Part shown: positions 1 to 13,300 of the stretch, in pieces | Layout of the letters: each line of letters opens with the position of its first letter | Position numbering within the stretch: the stretch's first letter is position 1 | Source of the DNA: Cymbidium sinense | Taxonomy: Eukaryota > Streptophyta > Magnoliopsida > Asparagales > Orchidaceae | Reading direction: 5' to 3' | DNA: 64,000 nt | NCBI GenBank assembly: GCA_021442155.1 | Contig: CM038216.1 | Coordinates: forward strand, 154,281,009 to 154,345,008 | The notes under the pieces: generated by a model | Told to the model about the DNA's origin: nothing | The model's database searches: none | Seen by the model: only the letters and a program-made list of their open reading frames with translations | Made by a program: the position numbers and the translations under genes

Positions 1-3000
1 GCCTCGTATTCCCAGGATGTCCAGAATATATACTTATCATCATTCAAACACATGTAAATCCATATATGAACATAGGAAAGAAAGCTTCACATTCACATGC
101 TTAAGCTATCAACACATGCAAATCCTATATGTATTCATAACTACTATCATTCCAAATATTGTTATCAACTTATAGTTTTTTAAAAATAAATTTGGATTGA
201 TTAGTGATTATAGCCACACATATGATAAAATTAAGCCAACACATGCAAGCTTACATAAGTAAATTCCATTTGATTCATTTGAATTTTAAAACATGAATAC
301 ATGAAATCACATGACATGCAATATTTTAAAGTGATTGAAAAGGAATAACCAAACATAACCATATAATTCATTCAACTACACTAATTTCTAAGGACAATCA
401 CATTAAATGAAATAATTTAAAGAAAACCAAAGCTTCTTATTAATTTGGATTTTGGATTTTTGAATTGAACTTAAAGAGGATAAATTTATTATTTTAATCT
501 CATTCCCATGCTGGTAATCTTAATTTGTTTAAGGAAAGATAATTAATTGAATTTTATAATTTGATTAAGTTAAATCATTAAGCAATCCATTTAATTACCC
601 TTTCCTATGCTTCTTTACTTTAATTAATCATTTAATCATGAGCCATAAATGACATGAACATGAGGGATAATAAAATTACAATGTTCCAATGCTCCTATAG
701 AACTTAATGCAATTGGCTCTTGATTAGAGATTAATTATGTTAAAGAGTCTAATTAAGTAATTCATAATTTTCCCAAACTTATGAGTTTATCATAATTTTC
801 TTAAGGAACTTTATGCTATTTAACACATAAAGAGGAACCCTTGATTTCATTGTTAATTATTTGAAGTGATTAGCATTTTAATTTGATTTGATTTAATCAT
901 TGGTTGGTTACTTAATCTCTTAATTAAACCTCACATTAATTAACTCTCTTTAATGAAATGAATTTGGTAGAGTAATTAGAAAAAAAAGGTCATAATCACT
1001 CTTCCTTATCATCTTACTATTAATTTATGATTAATGAAGTTAAATTAATTAATTTTTATTATTTAGAATATTAATTAATCGCCAAATTTATTCAGAGAGT
1101 AACTAAGGTTTCAATTCAAATTTTTCTAATTACATAGCTAATAAACCCCAATAAAATCATGGGAGGTAGATGTCATCCCTTTAATTCAACATGCTAAGTT
1201 TGAGATTGATTGCCCAAGTAATTAAGGCTTAATTAAGCTAATTAAGAAAACATGCAAACCCTAATAAGCTTTAATCATTGTTTAAAATCAAATGAAATCA
1301 TTTCTATTCAATTCTCCTCTATTTTTCCTTTCCAAAGAGTGTTTATTTGCATTATTTTATTTTTGTACAATTAGTTATTATTTTAAGAAATTGCAACCAT
1401 CAAAACACATTTTGAAGCCTAATCTAATCCCAGCACGCGGACGACATGGGTGGCTTTCCACATGGCATCATGGGATTTGCCACTTAAATGGTCCGACGCA
1501 GCACTGATGTAGCAGTGGTGAATGTGCTTTCATCCACACCATCTGATCTAAGATTAGACGGTGGGGAATAATCTCACGATTCTTATAGAATTAAATCAAG
1601 ATTATCTAGCAGCTTAAATCATGATCATCCATTCCAATCACGTAGAACATATGAAGAATGATCCTTCATTCCCCGAGTAATGGAAGACAGACACTGTCCG
1701 CCCACCCCCGCTTGATCTGAGCTAGCCAGAGCCCATGGAGGCTTGGGATCAATCCCAAAACATTCATGGATGGGATCTAAAGGGATCCTATGATGGGATT
1801 TGCACAAAATCAAACTTTCTTTCATAAAGGCCTAGAAAATTTTGAGAAAATGTCAGTTTCCTAGAAAATACCTCCTTGAAGCGCAAAACTGGTAGTTAAC
1901 TAACCAAGGTAACTTCATCTTAAAGAGATGAAGCCCCGCTGAGACACGTACACCTTGCCTCCTTGTCAATGGCTCTGTGGATCAAATGTCACCAAAAAAC
2001 TCATAAAAGTTAGGCTTGAGTGGTCTCTGATTCTCAAATCAATCGGGAATCGATTTGTTTCTCCTCATCGGAGCTCAATGTAGGTGTAGGTAAAATTAAT
2101 TTGAAAATGGTGGAGTTTGGAGGAGGTTGGATGAATATTGGCTTTGTCCTATCTTGGGCTTGGTGTTTCCCATAATGGGAAGACTCAAGAAGCTCAAGAA
2201 AAATATTGAGGAGGTCATCTTGAGTTGCTAAAGCTCTGAGGATGTTCTATGTCTAGATTGAGATAATACCCTCCTCCCATCCAAACTAACGATTGAATCT
2301 ACCATGGCAAATGTCCCCCAAGGCCATGGGGTTGGGAGGTGCTGAGGTGGCTTGATTTAAGTGGCCAATTAAGGGCAGTGGACTGTCAAAGGCTGAGGTG
2401 GCTTTTCCTTGGATTCCAAGTGTTCCAATGAGGAGAAGTGGGTTAGCTCACCTCCACTTGCCACATGGATAACACAAACGGCTTTGGGTCTGGTGAACCA
2501 GTAGTCATCATGTTCATTTGGAGCTTAGGGTGGCTACCAAGGGGAGGAGAGTGGGTTTGACCATCCAAGAATGCATTTTATCTCATTTGGAGAGCTTTAC
2601 CCATTGGGTAATGGGTCAAATAGGGTTGGACTTGGGTTGGGTTGGGTTGGATTTGGGTTGACCCATGGTGACCGAAGGATAGGTCATGCCAAGTTTGAAT
2701 GGGTTTGGGGTTGGTTTGAATGGATTGGGCTCAATTTGACTCATGTAGGTTAAATTGGGCTAGGTTGGGTTAGGTTGACCAATTGGAGGCTTGAGTCAAG
2801 CTCAAATGAGTATTTATGATAATTTGGTTCAATTGATTTGGTTTGGTTTGCATTGGATTTTAATTTGACTCATATGGGCTCATATGGGTTAAATGGGCTA
2901 TTGACCAATTTTGTCAAATTGTCAAAATTGGCTTGGGTTAGGTATTTATTTAGGTTCAGTTGATCATTTGAAGATGATTGTAGGCTTTGATTTCAATCAA

Positions 3001-4165
3001 TTTGGATTTTGGAATGTGTTAGACCAATTTGACCCTTTAGGTCAAATTGGGCTAAATGGGTCAATTTGGTTCAATTGATCAAATTGGGTTCAACCAAGGG
3101 TTTGATCATATTCAATAATCAATTTGAAGTGGATTTGAGTCATTAGTTGCAATCAATTTAGATTAGATCTTGATTTGACCCAATTTGACCTAAAAGGTCA
3201 AATTGGGTCAACTTGGGTCAGGAGGCCAATTGGACTTGGTTTCGATCAGTTGATTGTCAAGTCATGTTCCAAGATCAATTTGAAGTTGGTTAGAATCATT
3301 GATTGCAATCAATTTGATGTAGCATGGAGTTTGGTTCAATTTGGCTCATGTAGACTAAAAGGGTCAACTTGATCAAATGACCAAATTGACTTGGTTTGAC
3401 CCAAGTGATTGCAATTAATCAATCAAGGGTGATCAAAAGTCATTGTAGGAGGTTTTGGATAGGTTCGTTCAATCCAATTTGGTTTGGATTGGAATTTGGT
3501 TTAAATGGGTCCTTTAGGTCACTTTGAGTCAAGTGAGCCCAATGGGTCAATTGGCTTGACTTTAGGTTGAATTGAATTTGATTGAGTTTGATAATTGATT
3601 TAGGATTGATTTGTGGATTTGGTTGTAATTGATTTTGGTTTAATTCAGTTTTGGCTCATTTGGACATTTTGTGTTCAAATGGGCTAACTTGGGTTAATTG
3701 AATTGATTTTGGCCAATGGGTACGTTTGGCTTGATTGTAGAATTTGGAAAGATGATTGAAGGGTTTAGGAAAATCAATTGAGTTTGGCTTGACTGGAGGA
3801 GGTTTGGATTAAGTCCATATGACAAGTTTATGATTAGGATGGGTTTGATTTTGGCTTGGAGTTCAGATATGAGATTGGATTCAATTGATATTGGTTTGAT
3901 TTGAGGCTTGGTTTTACATTGATTTGAAGTTAGTTTTGTACTTAAGGTCAGGCATAAGTCATAGGTTAGGCCATAGGGTTGGTAGGTTTCCTTGGTCCTA
4001 AGTCATAGCCTAATCCTATGGTGAATCCTCCTAAGTCCCTAGGTTTGGGTTAAGTGTTCACTTAGTCACTATAAATATCCTATGATTAGGGAAGTCTTAG
4101 TGTCTAGAAGACTCCTAAATCTAAGATGGAGAGATTGAATCCTCATTCTAAAAGTGAGGTCAACA
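1..4165 (-). mobile_element. Partial LTR (5' portion) of the giant Ogre-like family, inverted
   Basis: Read on the minus strand, this starts at 4165 with TGTTGACCTCAC, the LTR start shared with the copies at 17703 and 23472. It then follows the usual LTR order: a block rich in TTGACC/GGTCAA words (about 2.56-3.9 kb), a GC-richer block with CpGs (about 1.43-2.1 kb), and an AT-rich stretch. It runs off the window edge inside a ~250-bp subrepeat (the first 60 bases match 12.74 and 13.26 kb). No coding region is convincing. It abuts a plus-strand LTR fragment at 4166, so it probably inserted into, or was rearranged against, that copy. Confidence 0.75.
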
Positions 4166-6700
4166 TAAGTCAAAGAAATTAAAAGAACCTAAAATGCTAA
4201 ATGGATTAACTTAAAGAGAAAACCAAATTAAATCATAATAGTAAATAGATTAAATTAATTGAAACCAAATCATAATATTATTAAAAAAGAAATTTAAAAC
4301 AAAATGAAATAAATTGTACTAAGTCAAGCACCCTAAATTCAAGTTCAATCAAAATTCTTAATATTTTAGTTATAGTTTTATGATAAATCTTTACCTTAGA
4401 ATAAAAATATCATATTAGGACTTAGGATGTTGAATGGAATAGGCTCCAGTCAAAATGGAATCTATTGTATTTTCCATTCTTAAAAACCTAATCTAATTTT
4501 AACATAATAAAATATGCCTAAAATGAAGACAAAAATCTTTAAAGAATTTGAATAGAAATCATCCAAAGGTAAATAAACCAACAATCAAAACTAAATAAAC
4601 AAAAATTGAAATCTTAAAGCCTAATAATGTCTTATCACACAAACCTTTTTCTTCACCCACTAGAGTTATAGTCACAGACCCTAAACTTAGATTAGGACAT
4701 TCTATGATTTTTTGTGATTTCTGTCATGTTGTGAGGAGAATTATTTTTATTATTTTGTGGTGTATTGTTTTAAACTAGATAGCTAGAATTGATTGTCATT
4801 AGTCTGGATGGTAGGATGGTACTTTTAAAACTAATATTGTCTTCTATAGGGGGCTGTGTTAAAGGGACTATTGTCATAAAAAATTATAAAATTATAATTT
4901 GCTTCCATGTGCTAAATAGTCCTTTAGCATAGTCCATAGAATAGGTGGGCTTGGCAAGCAACTAATGCTAAGCCCATATGCTTATAAAAAGTAATTATTG
5001 TGTGATGTTTGCATTTCCTAACATTTATTTTGTAAGGCTTAGGATTTATTTTTTAATTTAAAAATGTAAATTTGAGCTTAGAATTAGGTTAGGATCTATG
5101 GGATTTAGGATTAATAGGAGCTGACTTTACCAGGAGATGGTATAGAGGTCACCTGTGAAGCTCAATGGAGGTCCTTGGAGAATGAGACAATCCTAAAAAA
5201 AGACCCATAGATCTAGACTTGTAGTTCTAGGTTGAGCTAAATAAGGGCAGAGCTCGACTACCCATTTTCATTTCTTATGAGGTGTGTAGTGGTACCCGGC
5301 CACATTGGCCTGTTTTATAAATTTAAATTAGTTTGGTTTATTTTGGGTGCATAATAGAATCAACCTACTTTTCTAGGTTTTTTTATGTGTTGTGTCTGTG
5401 ATGAATGCCTAGATGTAGGGTCATAGAAAAAATTTAAATCTTCTACCCAATTAAATATAATCAATTCAAATATAAAAATAATATAATTCTAAACCTCATA
5501 TAAATTAAATCCCTAGGGAATAACTTAAAATCAAATAGAAACCAATTAACTTTTAAAAATAATGAAATCATATTGTTTCACTCCTTGAATTTGGCAACTT
5601 CTTCAATTGCACATAAGAGACATCTAATTTGTAAAGATGATTGCCTTCTTGGAGAAATATGTCTTCTGTTATTGCTTTGGCCCATAACCCATTCCTAAAT
5701 GCATGGCATATATACATAAATTGCATACTCATGGCCTAAAATGATTACCAAGTCAAAATCTATAAAAATCTAAAAACTCTGCATTAATTAAAGGCATTGC
5801 ATACCTTACATTATTTTAAGGATTAGGGAGTGAATCTAGAATTCTTAGATTTCTTTCTTAGAAATGCAACAGCCCTGCCATCTTGCATTCATAATACTTA
5901 GTGTCATGAATTTAAAATGTGCTTAGGTGGTGTGAGCTGACAACCTTCTCTAGGTAGATTGTAAGTCCAAAAGAGTCAAGAATAGATTACTTCCCCTCAA
6001 GTGAGAGGAATAGCCGATAATTACCAAAATGAAATTAGGTCGAGCATCTGACATGTCTCACAAGCATTTGTAGTCTAGTTCTAAAGCATTCTTTTTAGGA
6101 GTAACTCTTCAAACCTAGGCATTTCTACAATCTTGTGGTACTAGAATCTAAGTCCTAGACTTTTAAGAAAATGCCAATTCAAAATTTAATTTAAATTCCA
6201 AAATTTAAATTCTAATTATAGGATAGTTGAAATGTCTACTGGGCAACCTAATATCAATAGGCATGTCCTACTTCATCTGGCTTGGATTTTGAAAATAAGT
6301 CTTTCCACTTTGAACTAATTCCAATTAAAATTTTAAAGATCAATCCTTTGAAAAGTATCTTAGAAATCTATTGGAATAATAACTTATTTCTTTAATTGAG
6401 AGTATTCTTAGGAAGAAACTATTCTTAAGTTGTAATTAACTATAAGTGCATTCTCTTATAAACAATCATGAACCCAGTTTAAAGTAAACTTGTTCTATTT
6501 ATCATGTAGTTTAGGGAAAACTCTCTAGTACACGAAAGATCCATTAGCCTTAAGAGTCATTTATTAAATCGAATCTATTATAAGAACACATGTTTATCCT
6601 TTAGGATAATATGTTTATTCCTTAATGTCGCATTTGATCATCCAAATAAAAAACTCCTAAACTCTATGTGATGCCATAACATTTTCTCATCAATATGCAT
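4166..6700 (+). mobile_element. 3' portion of an LTR of the same family, plus orientation
   Basis: The order of landmarks matches 34.4-36.7 kb: a block with 'ataggtgggcttgg' (about 4.95 kb), a 'gggatttaggattaatagg' block (about 5.10 kb), 'gagctcgactaccc' with 'gtggtacccggccac' (about 5.25-5.30 kb), and the U5-like end (5.9-6.66 kb). The first part of the LTR is missing on the left. The right end meets minus-strand LTR sequence near 6700; the junction is approximate. No genes. Confidence 0.65.
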
Positions 6701-7850
6701 ACACATAAATGAAATTAAGCATACATGTCATTGTTAAATCAGATAAGTGAGATTATCTAAGGCCTCCTTGGGGCTACTTAAAGCCTCATGTTCTTGGGAT
6801 GTCAAGGATATATACTTGTAATTGAAATACATGAATACATAAGTATGAACATAGGAATAAAACCATCAATTATCATCTTTTGATTACAAAAAATGAACAT
6901 TTTATTCTCACACAATTAATTATTTATAATGAGCATTGATTTATGCTTCAAATTATTTAATTCATAATTAGCATATAGTTTCAAAATAGTTTGAGAATTA
7001 CTAATGATAATAGTCACACCATATAATTGCATTTATCCAACTCATGCAATTTCTTCATTAGAACCTAAAGATAATCAATTTAAATAAACATCTCTTAAGT
7101 CTAATTAAAGCTTCTTTAAAGTTTAATTTATTGATCAAGTTGTTGAAACCTAAAGAAAAGAAATGATACTTAGAATTCACCCCCTCCCAAGTTGGTTACT
7201 TGATATGTTAAAGGAAATTAAAAGTATTTTATAGATTACTTAAGTTCAATTTATTAATTATATCAATTTAATCACCCTTCCCAAGTCTCTTTAATTTAAT
7301 TAATCACTTAAACATGAGCCTTCAATAATATGCTTCAAAAAAAATAAAATTTGTAATGCACCTACAGAGATCTAACATAATTAGGATCATACTTAATAAT
7401 TAATTAAATTAAAGAATGAAAAAATCAAAGATAAATACTCTGATTTTCCCACACCAATAGGAAAATCGTAATTTCTTTGACGACCTTATGCTATTAAACA
7501 CATAAAGGGATTAATGGGTTGCACTTGAGTTATTTAATTTGATTTCATCTGAATTTCACTATTATTTTTTCTTAATTTATCCTTAATTATTAAACACATT
7601 AATTAATCCCATTAAGAAAATACATTTGGAAGAAATTAAGAGAGAGGGGTCCTAATTAATTCCCATATTATCCCCACTATTTATATTAATTAATCAACAT
7701 TAATTATTTAATTTTACTATTCATCAATTTTAATAATTATTAAATCATTTAAAGAGGGTAATTAGAATTGAAAATATGGAATTTATCAAACCACGTGGCA
7801 AATAATTCCAAGAAAAATATGGGAGGCATCTTTGATGAGGTTAACGTCAG
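6701..7850 (-). mobile_element. Internal LTR fragment, minus orientation
   Basis: It contains one copy of the ~250-bp subrepeat (core 'ccttggggctacttaaagcc' near 6768) and the AT-rich block normally next to it. At about 7850 it joins protease/RT-linker sequence of the same orientation. In an intact element these parts are many kilobases apart, so this is a deletion or recombination junction. Confidence 0.6.
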
Positions 7851-10066
7851 GCTATATTGCAAGTTTATGAACTGTGACTTCAGGAGCTAATCCGAGCATT
7901 TCTTCATAGTTCCATGCAAAGAAAATCTTAAACTTAGTGAGTAGTTGAACTAAGTCATTGGTTTCTGATTCATTCAATGAGAAACTGATGTATGTTGGCT
8001 GTGGATTATCTTCAATGCTCAAGTTGATTTCTTTGAGCTTGTCGATAGTTGATTTGATTTCTTCTTCAAATTCTAAGGGTTCATCTTTAACTTGAAGATC
8101 ATCTGAAGTTTCTAAACACACCCCCTTCATATGAGTTAATGTGATTTGAGATGAACATATCAGATTCCAGATGATTGGTGATGAATAAGAAGTAATCATC
8201 ATCATCTATTGGGCCCACTATGTCGAAGCCTAGCTCTGGTCTTGATTGAGAGTTTTGCATTTATTATTTCACAGCTTTTTAAAGTACTCCAACATTTGCT
8301 TAGACCATGCATATGGAATTAATCCTTTCTTTACTAAATTGAAAACATAAGGCGAGTACCAATAAAATGGCAATTTTATTAACTCTTTGAATGATTCACC
8401 CTCAAGTTTTACATTAACTTCTTAGCTGGAAGAAGCTGCTCCTAGATAAAACCTCTTAGCCTTAGCATTTATTTATATTTTGGGAGCTTCCTTAATTACC
8501 AAACTCTAAACTTTTTTCTAGGAAACTGGGGTTAGAGCTAAGGTGCTCACATTTTTTCTGATAGTTTCACATAAAGAGGACTCAGATACACTCATGCTTT
8601 GCTTGGGACCCGATCTTCATTATTGTCGGGTTCTAGTGACACCTCCAATAGGGTCTACTAAAGTAGAGAGGTAGTTGGTGTTCTCACTATATAAGATGCA
8701 TCATCTGAACTAGATTCTAAGTCAAATTAAATGGCAGGTGTACTTCTAGATGTTGGAAGTAGGTGGTATGGAGGTACCACCTTTGGGATTCCCATGTACT
8801 ATCTCTCTTTCTCTTGGTGGAGGTTAGGTCATCCCCACCCCACTGAATGGAGTGACAAATTGTGAGTGGAATCTAATCTCAAGCTCTATTTTCTTTCTAA
8901 TGTCTTCTTCTAGCTCCCTTTTCTTTCCTTTTTTTTTCATTTCCTTTCTTTTTCTTTTCTTTTTTTTTCTTTTCTTACTTTTTCTTTTTCATTTTGGTTA
9001 AGTTCATGAGAAAAGTCATTTTATTTCTTAGGGAGATAATAGGCAGCATCCTCATAAATCCTGACCTCATGTATTGCAAAAGGCTTAAGATTCCCTTTAA
9101 CACAATATTCAATCTCATCCCGAATGAACTTGATGCACAAATGTAAGGCTGAAGGAACCATGTTGTTCTCGTGAATCCAAGGTCACCATAACAAAGCTTT
9201 AAAAATTTATATCGAGTCTATTATATGAAAATTGGCCTCAATCATCCAATCATATATCTCCAATGGTAACATTATGGAGCCTAAGGCACTTTCACCTTGT
9301 TCATTAAATCCTTTCAACATCGTCTTTTCAGATTGAATTTTAAAGATTTCAATCTTCAAGTAGGCAAGGGTTCTTAGAGTCATAATGTTCACTGATGCAT
9401 CCAGGTCAAACTAACACTCTGGATAACCTAAACTTTCCAACATCCACAATGTAGATGGGATGGTTGTGTCTTTTTTCCTAGTGGTAGGTCTTCATCGAGA
9501 AGGTGACTCTTAAGACTTTTGAAAACATGCCTCCTCTTCAACCGTGGATCTATAAACCAACCGAGCATGTCGTGGTCAAGTAATGCTTTGTTTAGTGACT
9601 CACTCATTTATTTGGATAAAACATGAGCGTCGTATGTACTTAGCTTAACTAGAAACTTTCTAAGATGCACCTGAACATTGTAGTCAACTTTAGGCTGATC
9701 CTCCACAAGCATATCCAAGGGCGGAGCATTTCATGGAGGGGCTATCTGCTCACTAGAACCAAAGACCTATTACCAATATCTTGAGGTATTACCCTAGGAG
9801 GTAGAACTTTGCCACTATATAGGCTAACTTTAATGATTTTTTGTGATAAGGAGCTTGTGAAAAGTTCTACCTACTCATCAGGTATACCTACAACTTTTCT
9901 TAATGGATCATCGGAGTCAGATGACTCTAAAATTGTCTCAAGTGATGAACCCTAAAGATTCAAAAAAGGGTAACATATTTCTAAATCAGAATGGAATTGA
10001 TCAAACTTATTTAAACTATTATTATCATGACTTGGAGAGCTATTAATGGGAATGAAATCATCGAGG
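7851..10066 (-). pseudogene. Ogre-like pol fragment: protease and protease-RT linker (broken)
   Basis: Minus strand, collinear with 42.07-44.29 kb of the plus-strand element. It reads: start of the pol region (from 10066), protease (about 9.48-9.17 kb, including the FNEQGESALGS stretch), a lysine-rich linker seen as a polypyrimidine tract near 8.92-8.99 kb, and the linker up to the RT border (8205-7852, ending LAPEVTVHKLAI). The protease catalytic position is lost: a TGA stands where Asp is expected before Pro-Gly (near 9400). RT, RNase H and integrase are absent because the fragment is cut at 7850. Its upstream gag continues at 17709 beyond the solo LTR. The assignment is firm; exact domain edges are not. 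Confidence 0.8.
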
Positions 10067-10071
10067 TCATC
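10067..10071. repeat. Target-site duplication, left copy (TCATC)
   Basis: TCATC here and at 17704-17708 exactly bracket the solo LTR. The uninterrupted site is visible in the related element as GATGA at 42070-42074. Confidence 0.85.
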
Positions 10072-12298
10072 TATGGTGTTTATTTTTGGATGTGTGTGTG
10101 TGTTGGAGGGGAGACACCACTGATTTTAGGGGTACTTATTGAAATCAAGTATGATATTGAGGTATGACATAATATCTCAAAAGATAGAGACACCCTTCAA
10201 TGGACCTAATCACATAATAAGGACTCTAAAGGCATGATGGGTCTAAAATGTACCATTTTTTTCCCCTTCTTTACATGGATGAATAAAGCAAGGTTTATAC
10301 TAAACTAGGTTCTAAAGTTCCCTATGGGGGCAAGCCCCCATAGTTAATTACATCCTAAAGAAGGTGAATTCCTTAGGTATACTCTCGATTAAAGTAGGCA
10401 ATTATTGTCTCCAAAGATTTCAAGGATAGACTATCAATAAATTAGCAATGTTGGAAAATCAAGTGGGAAAGATCATGGAGAAGACTTATTTTGGAAGCCA
10501 AAGGGAATAAGTAGGAAATTCCTACAATACTAGGAAGTTTGGTGAGCATTCCAATCTACCCTATAATTGGGCTTTATATGTTTGAAAGTGAGGAGATTTA
10601 TTTTGTTTGAGTTAAAATTTTATTAGAAAGTTAAGACTTATAATCCAATAATACAATATTATGGGAATGCCTACGAGGTGAGGATTTATTCTAGTAGACC
10701 AAAGGAAATAGAAACCTTGGATCCTACATCTAAGGAGCTTTAGCATAAGCCAAAGTACGACCTAAGTCTAAGTGAAGATGGGTATATGATTTACCTCCAC
10801 AAGAGAGGATAAACCACTCGACTGTTGAACTTACAATCGCCTAGAGTGGTAGCCAGCAAACTCCTCCTATGCTTTAAAACCATGTACGCAAGCATATGAT
10901 TTTGCAAGATAGTTATGTTGTTATTATTTAGAAAGAGACTAAATTCCTTAAACCCACTTCCTAAAGAGACTAGAGCATGAGTGGTATGAGTAATAACTTA
11001 ATCTACAAATGCAAATCTTTTCAAGTTTTATTTGATTTTTGACTCTTCATTTTGACAAAGGTCATAGGATTTCTTATGCCTAAATGCATGTTGAAATGAG
11101 ATTATGGGCTAAATCAGAGAAAGAGTGAGCTTTCCACCACGAGGAAACCCTCAAAGGTCAAGTCTTCTCTATCATGCAAGGATGGAAACCCTCTTAACAA
11201 GAGAGTGAGACAATATGAATGCATGATATTAAATATACAACATTCAACTAAGGGGTTGCTAAATCTTTTAATTATCTTGATTTAACACCTAAGCTTTATG
11301 TGAGGTTATGAATTATTTAAAACTTTAATTATGAGTTGTGGTTGGGTAAAAGAGTTATTTTTCTCTAAGAGCCTAATCGGATCTAGGCCACACATTAAAT
11401 CATCATTCATAAAGAAACTATAGAAATGCATGCCATGTTAATTATATAATTTAAACAAATCATTAATCAATTTTATAAAACTAGCAAAAAAAGAATAAGA
11501 ATTGCGGTCTCTACAACCCAAAAAGAGAAATGTAGTAGCTCTACCCTTATACAACCAAATATGAAAGAATAATCATAATTTATAAATGAATAAATGTTAT
11601 GGGGTATTCTTTTCTTCATGTCTTCATGTCTTTATGTATCTTCCTCTTTCTTTGATTTGGTTTGCTCCACTTCAAAGACATCACAAGGCCTCCTAAGACA
11701 AAGCCTTCTAGTCACTGCTCATCATAATCTCCCATAGCACTGAACTGAATTCCTAATACAAGATTACATTAAAAGAATAGAAAAAATAAATCTAACTATG
11801 CCTGTAAAATAAGTGTTAGCTAAACATACATACAACCCAAGTAGTTATATTTATAATTTAGACTTAAGCACCCTACATATGGGTAACCAAGCCCACCTGT
11901 CCTAACTTAGATTATGCTTAGGGGCTTAAGCAACCTGCAAATAGAGCATTTATATTTATATTTAGGTGGCCCCTTAAGCATAATCCCTTGCAGAAAATAT
12001 GATTAGCTAATCATGGCCTACCATCTACTATGAAACATACACTAACATCTTAAAACATTACATCAAAAATAAAACATACACCATCCTATTTTAGGACTAG
12101 AAGTGGTGACTTAGCTCTAATGTGTGTGTTAAGGCTTGTGTGGTATGTCTTACTAGGCATTAAGGTTATGTTTTTCTAAGTGTGAAAGGAATTCAATTTA
12201 ACCATAAATGATGATTTCACTTCAAGTTGTTTAATTGATTTGAGAATTTTAATTTGTGTTTTATTTTGTTTCATATGATTTATACTTAGCAACTAAGT

Positions 12299-12306
12299 GT
12301 TATAAA
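12299..12306 (-). promoter_or_regulatory. Candidate LTR TATA box (solo LTR)
   Basis: Minus strand reads CTCTTTATAACAC directly after a pyrimidine-rich run and just before an ACTTAG/CTAAGT inverted repeat. The same arrangement is found at 34578 and, less well kept, at 28155 and about 55.45 kb. Function is inferred from conservation and layout only. Confidence 0.4.
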
Positions 12307-12719
12307 GAGAGGAAAGAGAATTTCTCTCTTTCATCCCTACCCTAAGCCATTTTCTAAAGCATGTTAATTTGATTTAGTTCTCTTTAATGAATGGTTTATT
12401 AAATTATTTAATTAATCATAAGTTTAGGTTCACCTTAAATGATTTCATTCAATATGAAATACCTCTTAAGATTAACTCAATTGAATTACTATCATATAAC
12501 ATATATCAAATTATTCATTTCCATCATATGTAGGATGCATATGATGTAATTCTAAGTATGACTATACATGCAACATATTTCTTTTAGGATGCTTTAAATG
12601 AAAGATGCATATTTATATTTTGTAGAAAAGGAGATTTTCATTCATTAGCTACATGTACATACAAGTGTATAAAAGTTTTAAATGGATACGCCATTGTTAA
12701 ACCAAGGGAGTGAAGTAAA

Positions 12720-13300
12720 ACTTCCTTGGGGCTACTTAAAGCCTCATCTCTAGAATGTCCATATTAGATATACCCACTATTCTTAAATATACATGAATGT
12801 ACAAATGACTACAAAAAAATTATGCAAAAGTTGTATTTCTTTCAATTGAATTATTTATGCATGTGAGTTAAAATTAAAAAGGAGATTTACATTCATTAGC
12901 TAAATGCACATACAAGTGTATAAAAGTTTTAAGCAAGTACTTTGCCATTGTTAACCATGGGAGTGAGACAAACACATCCTTGGGCCTACTTAAAGCCTCA
13001 CATCCCCAAAATGTTCAGACTAGATATGGCCACTATTCTTGAATACACATCAATGTATAAATGACTACAATAATGAAAAATCATGCAAAAGTTGTATTTC
13101 TTTCAATTAAATTATTTATAAATGTGAGCTAAAGTTGAAAAAGAGATTTTCATTCATTAGCTAAATGTACATACAAGTGTATAAAAGTTTTAAAGTGAAT
13201 ACTTCACCATTGTTAACCAGGGGAGTGAGCTAAAGACATCCTTGGGGCTACTTAAAGCCTCACATCTCCGGAATGTCTAGACTAGATATACCCACTATTC
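12720..13300 (-). repeat. Three ~255-bp LTR subrepeats
   Basis: Cores 'ccttggggctacttaaagcc' begin near 12724, 12978 (one base different) and 13240. Each is followed by a degenerate 'gaatgtcc...tagatat' block. The equivalent plus-strand arrays are at 27.41-27.75, 33.52-34.10 and 54.32-54.95 kb. Confidence 0.75.
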
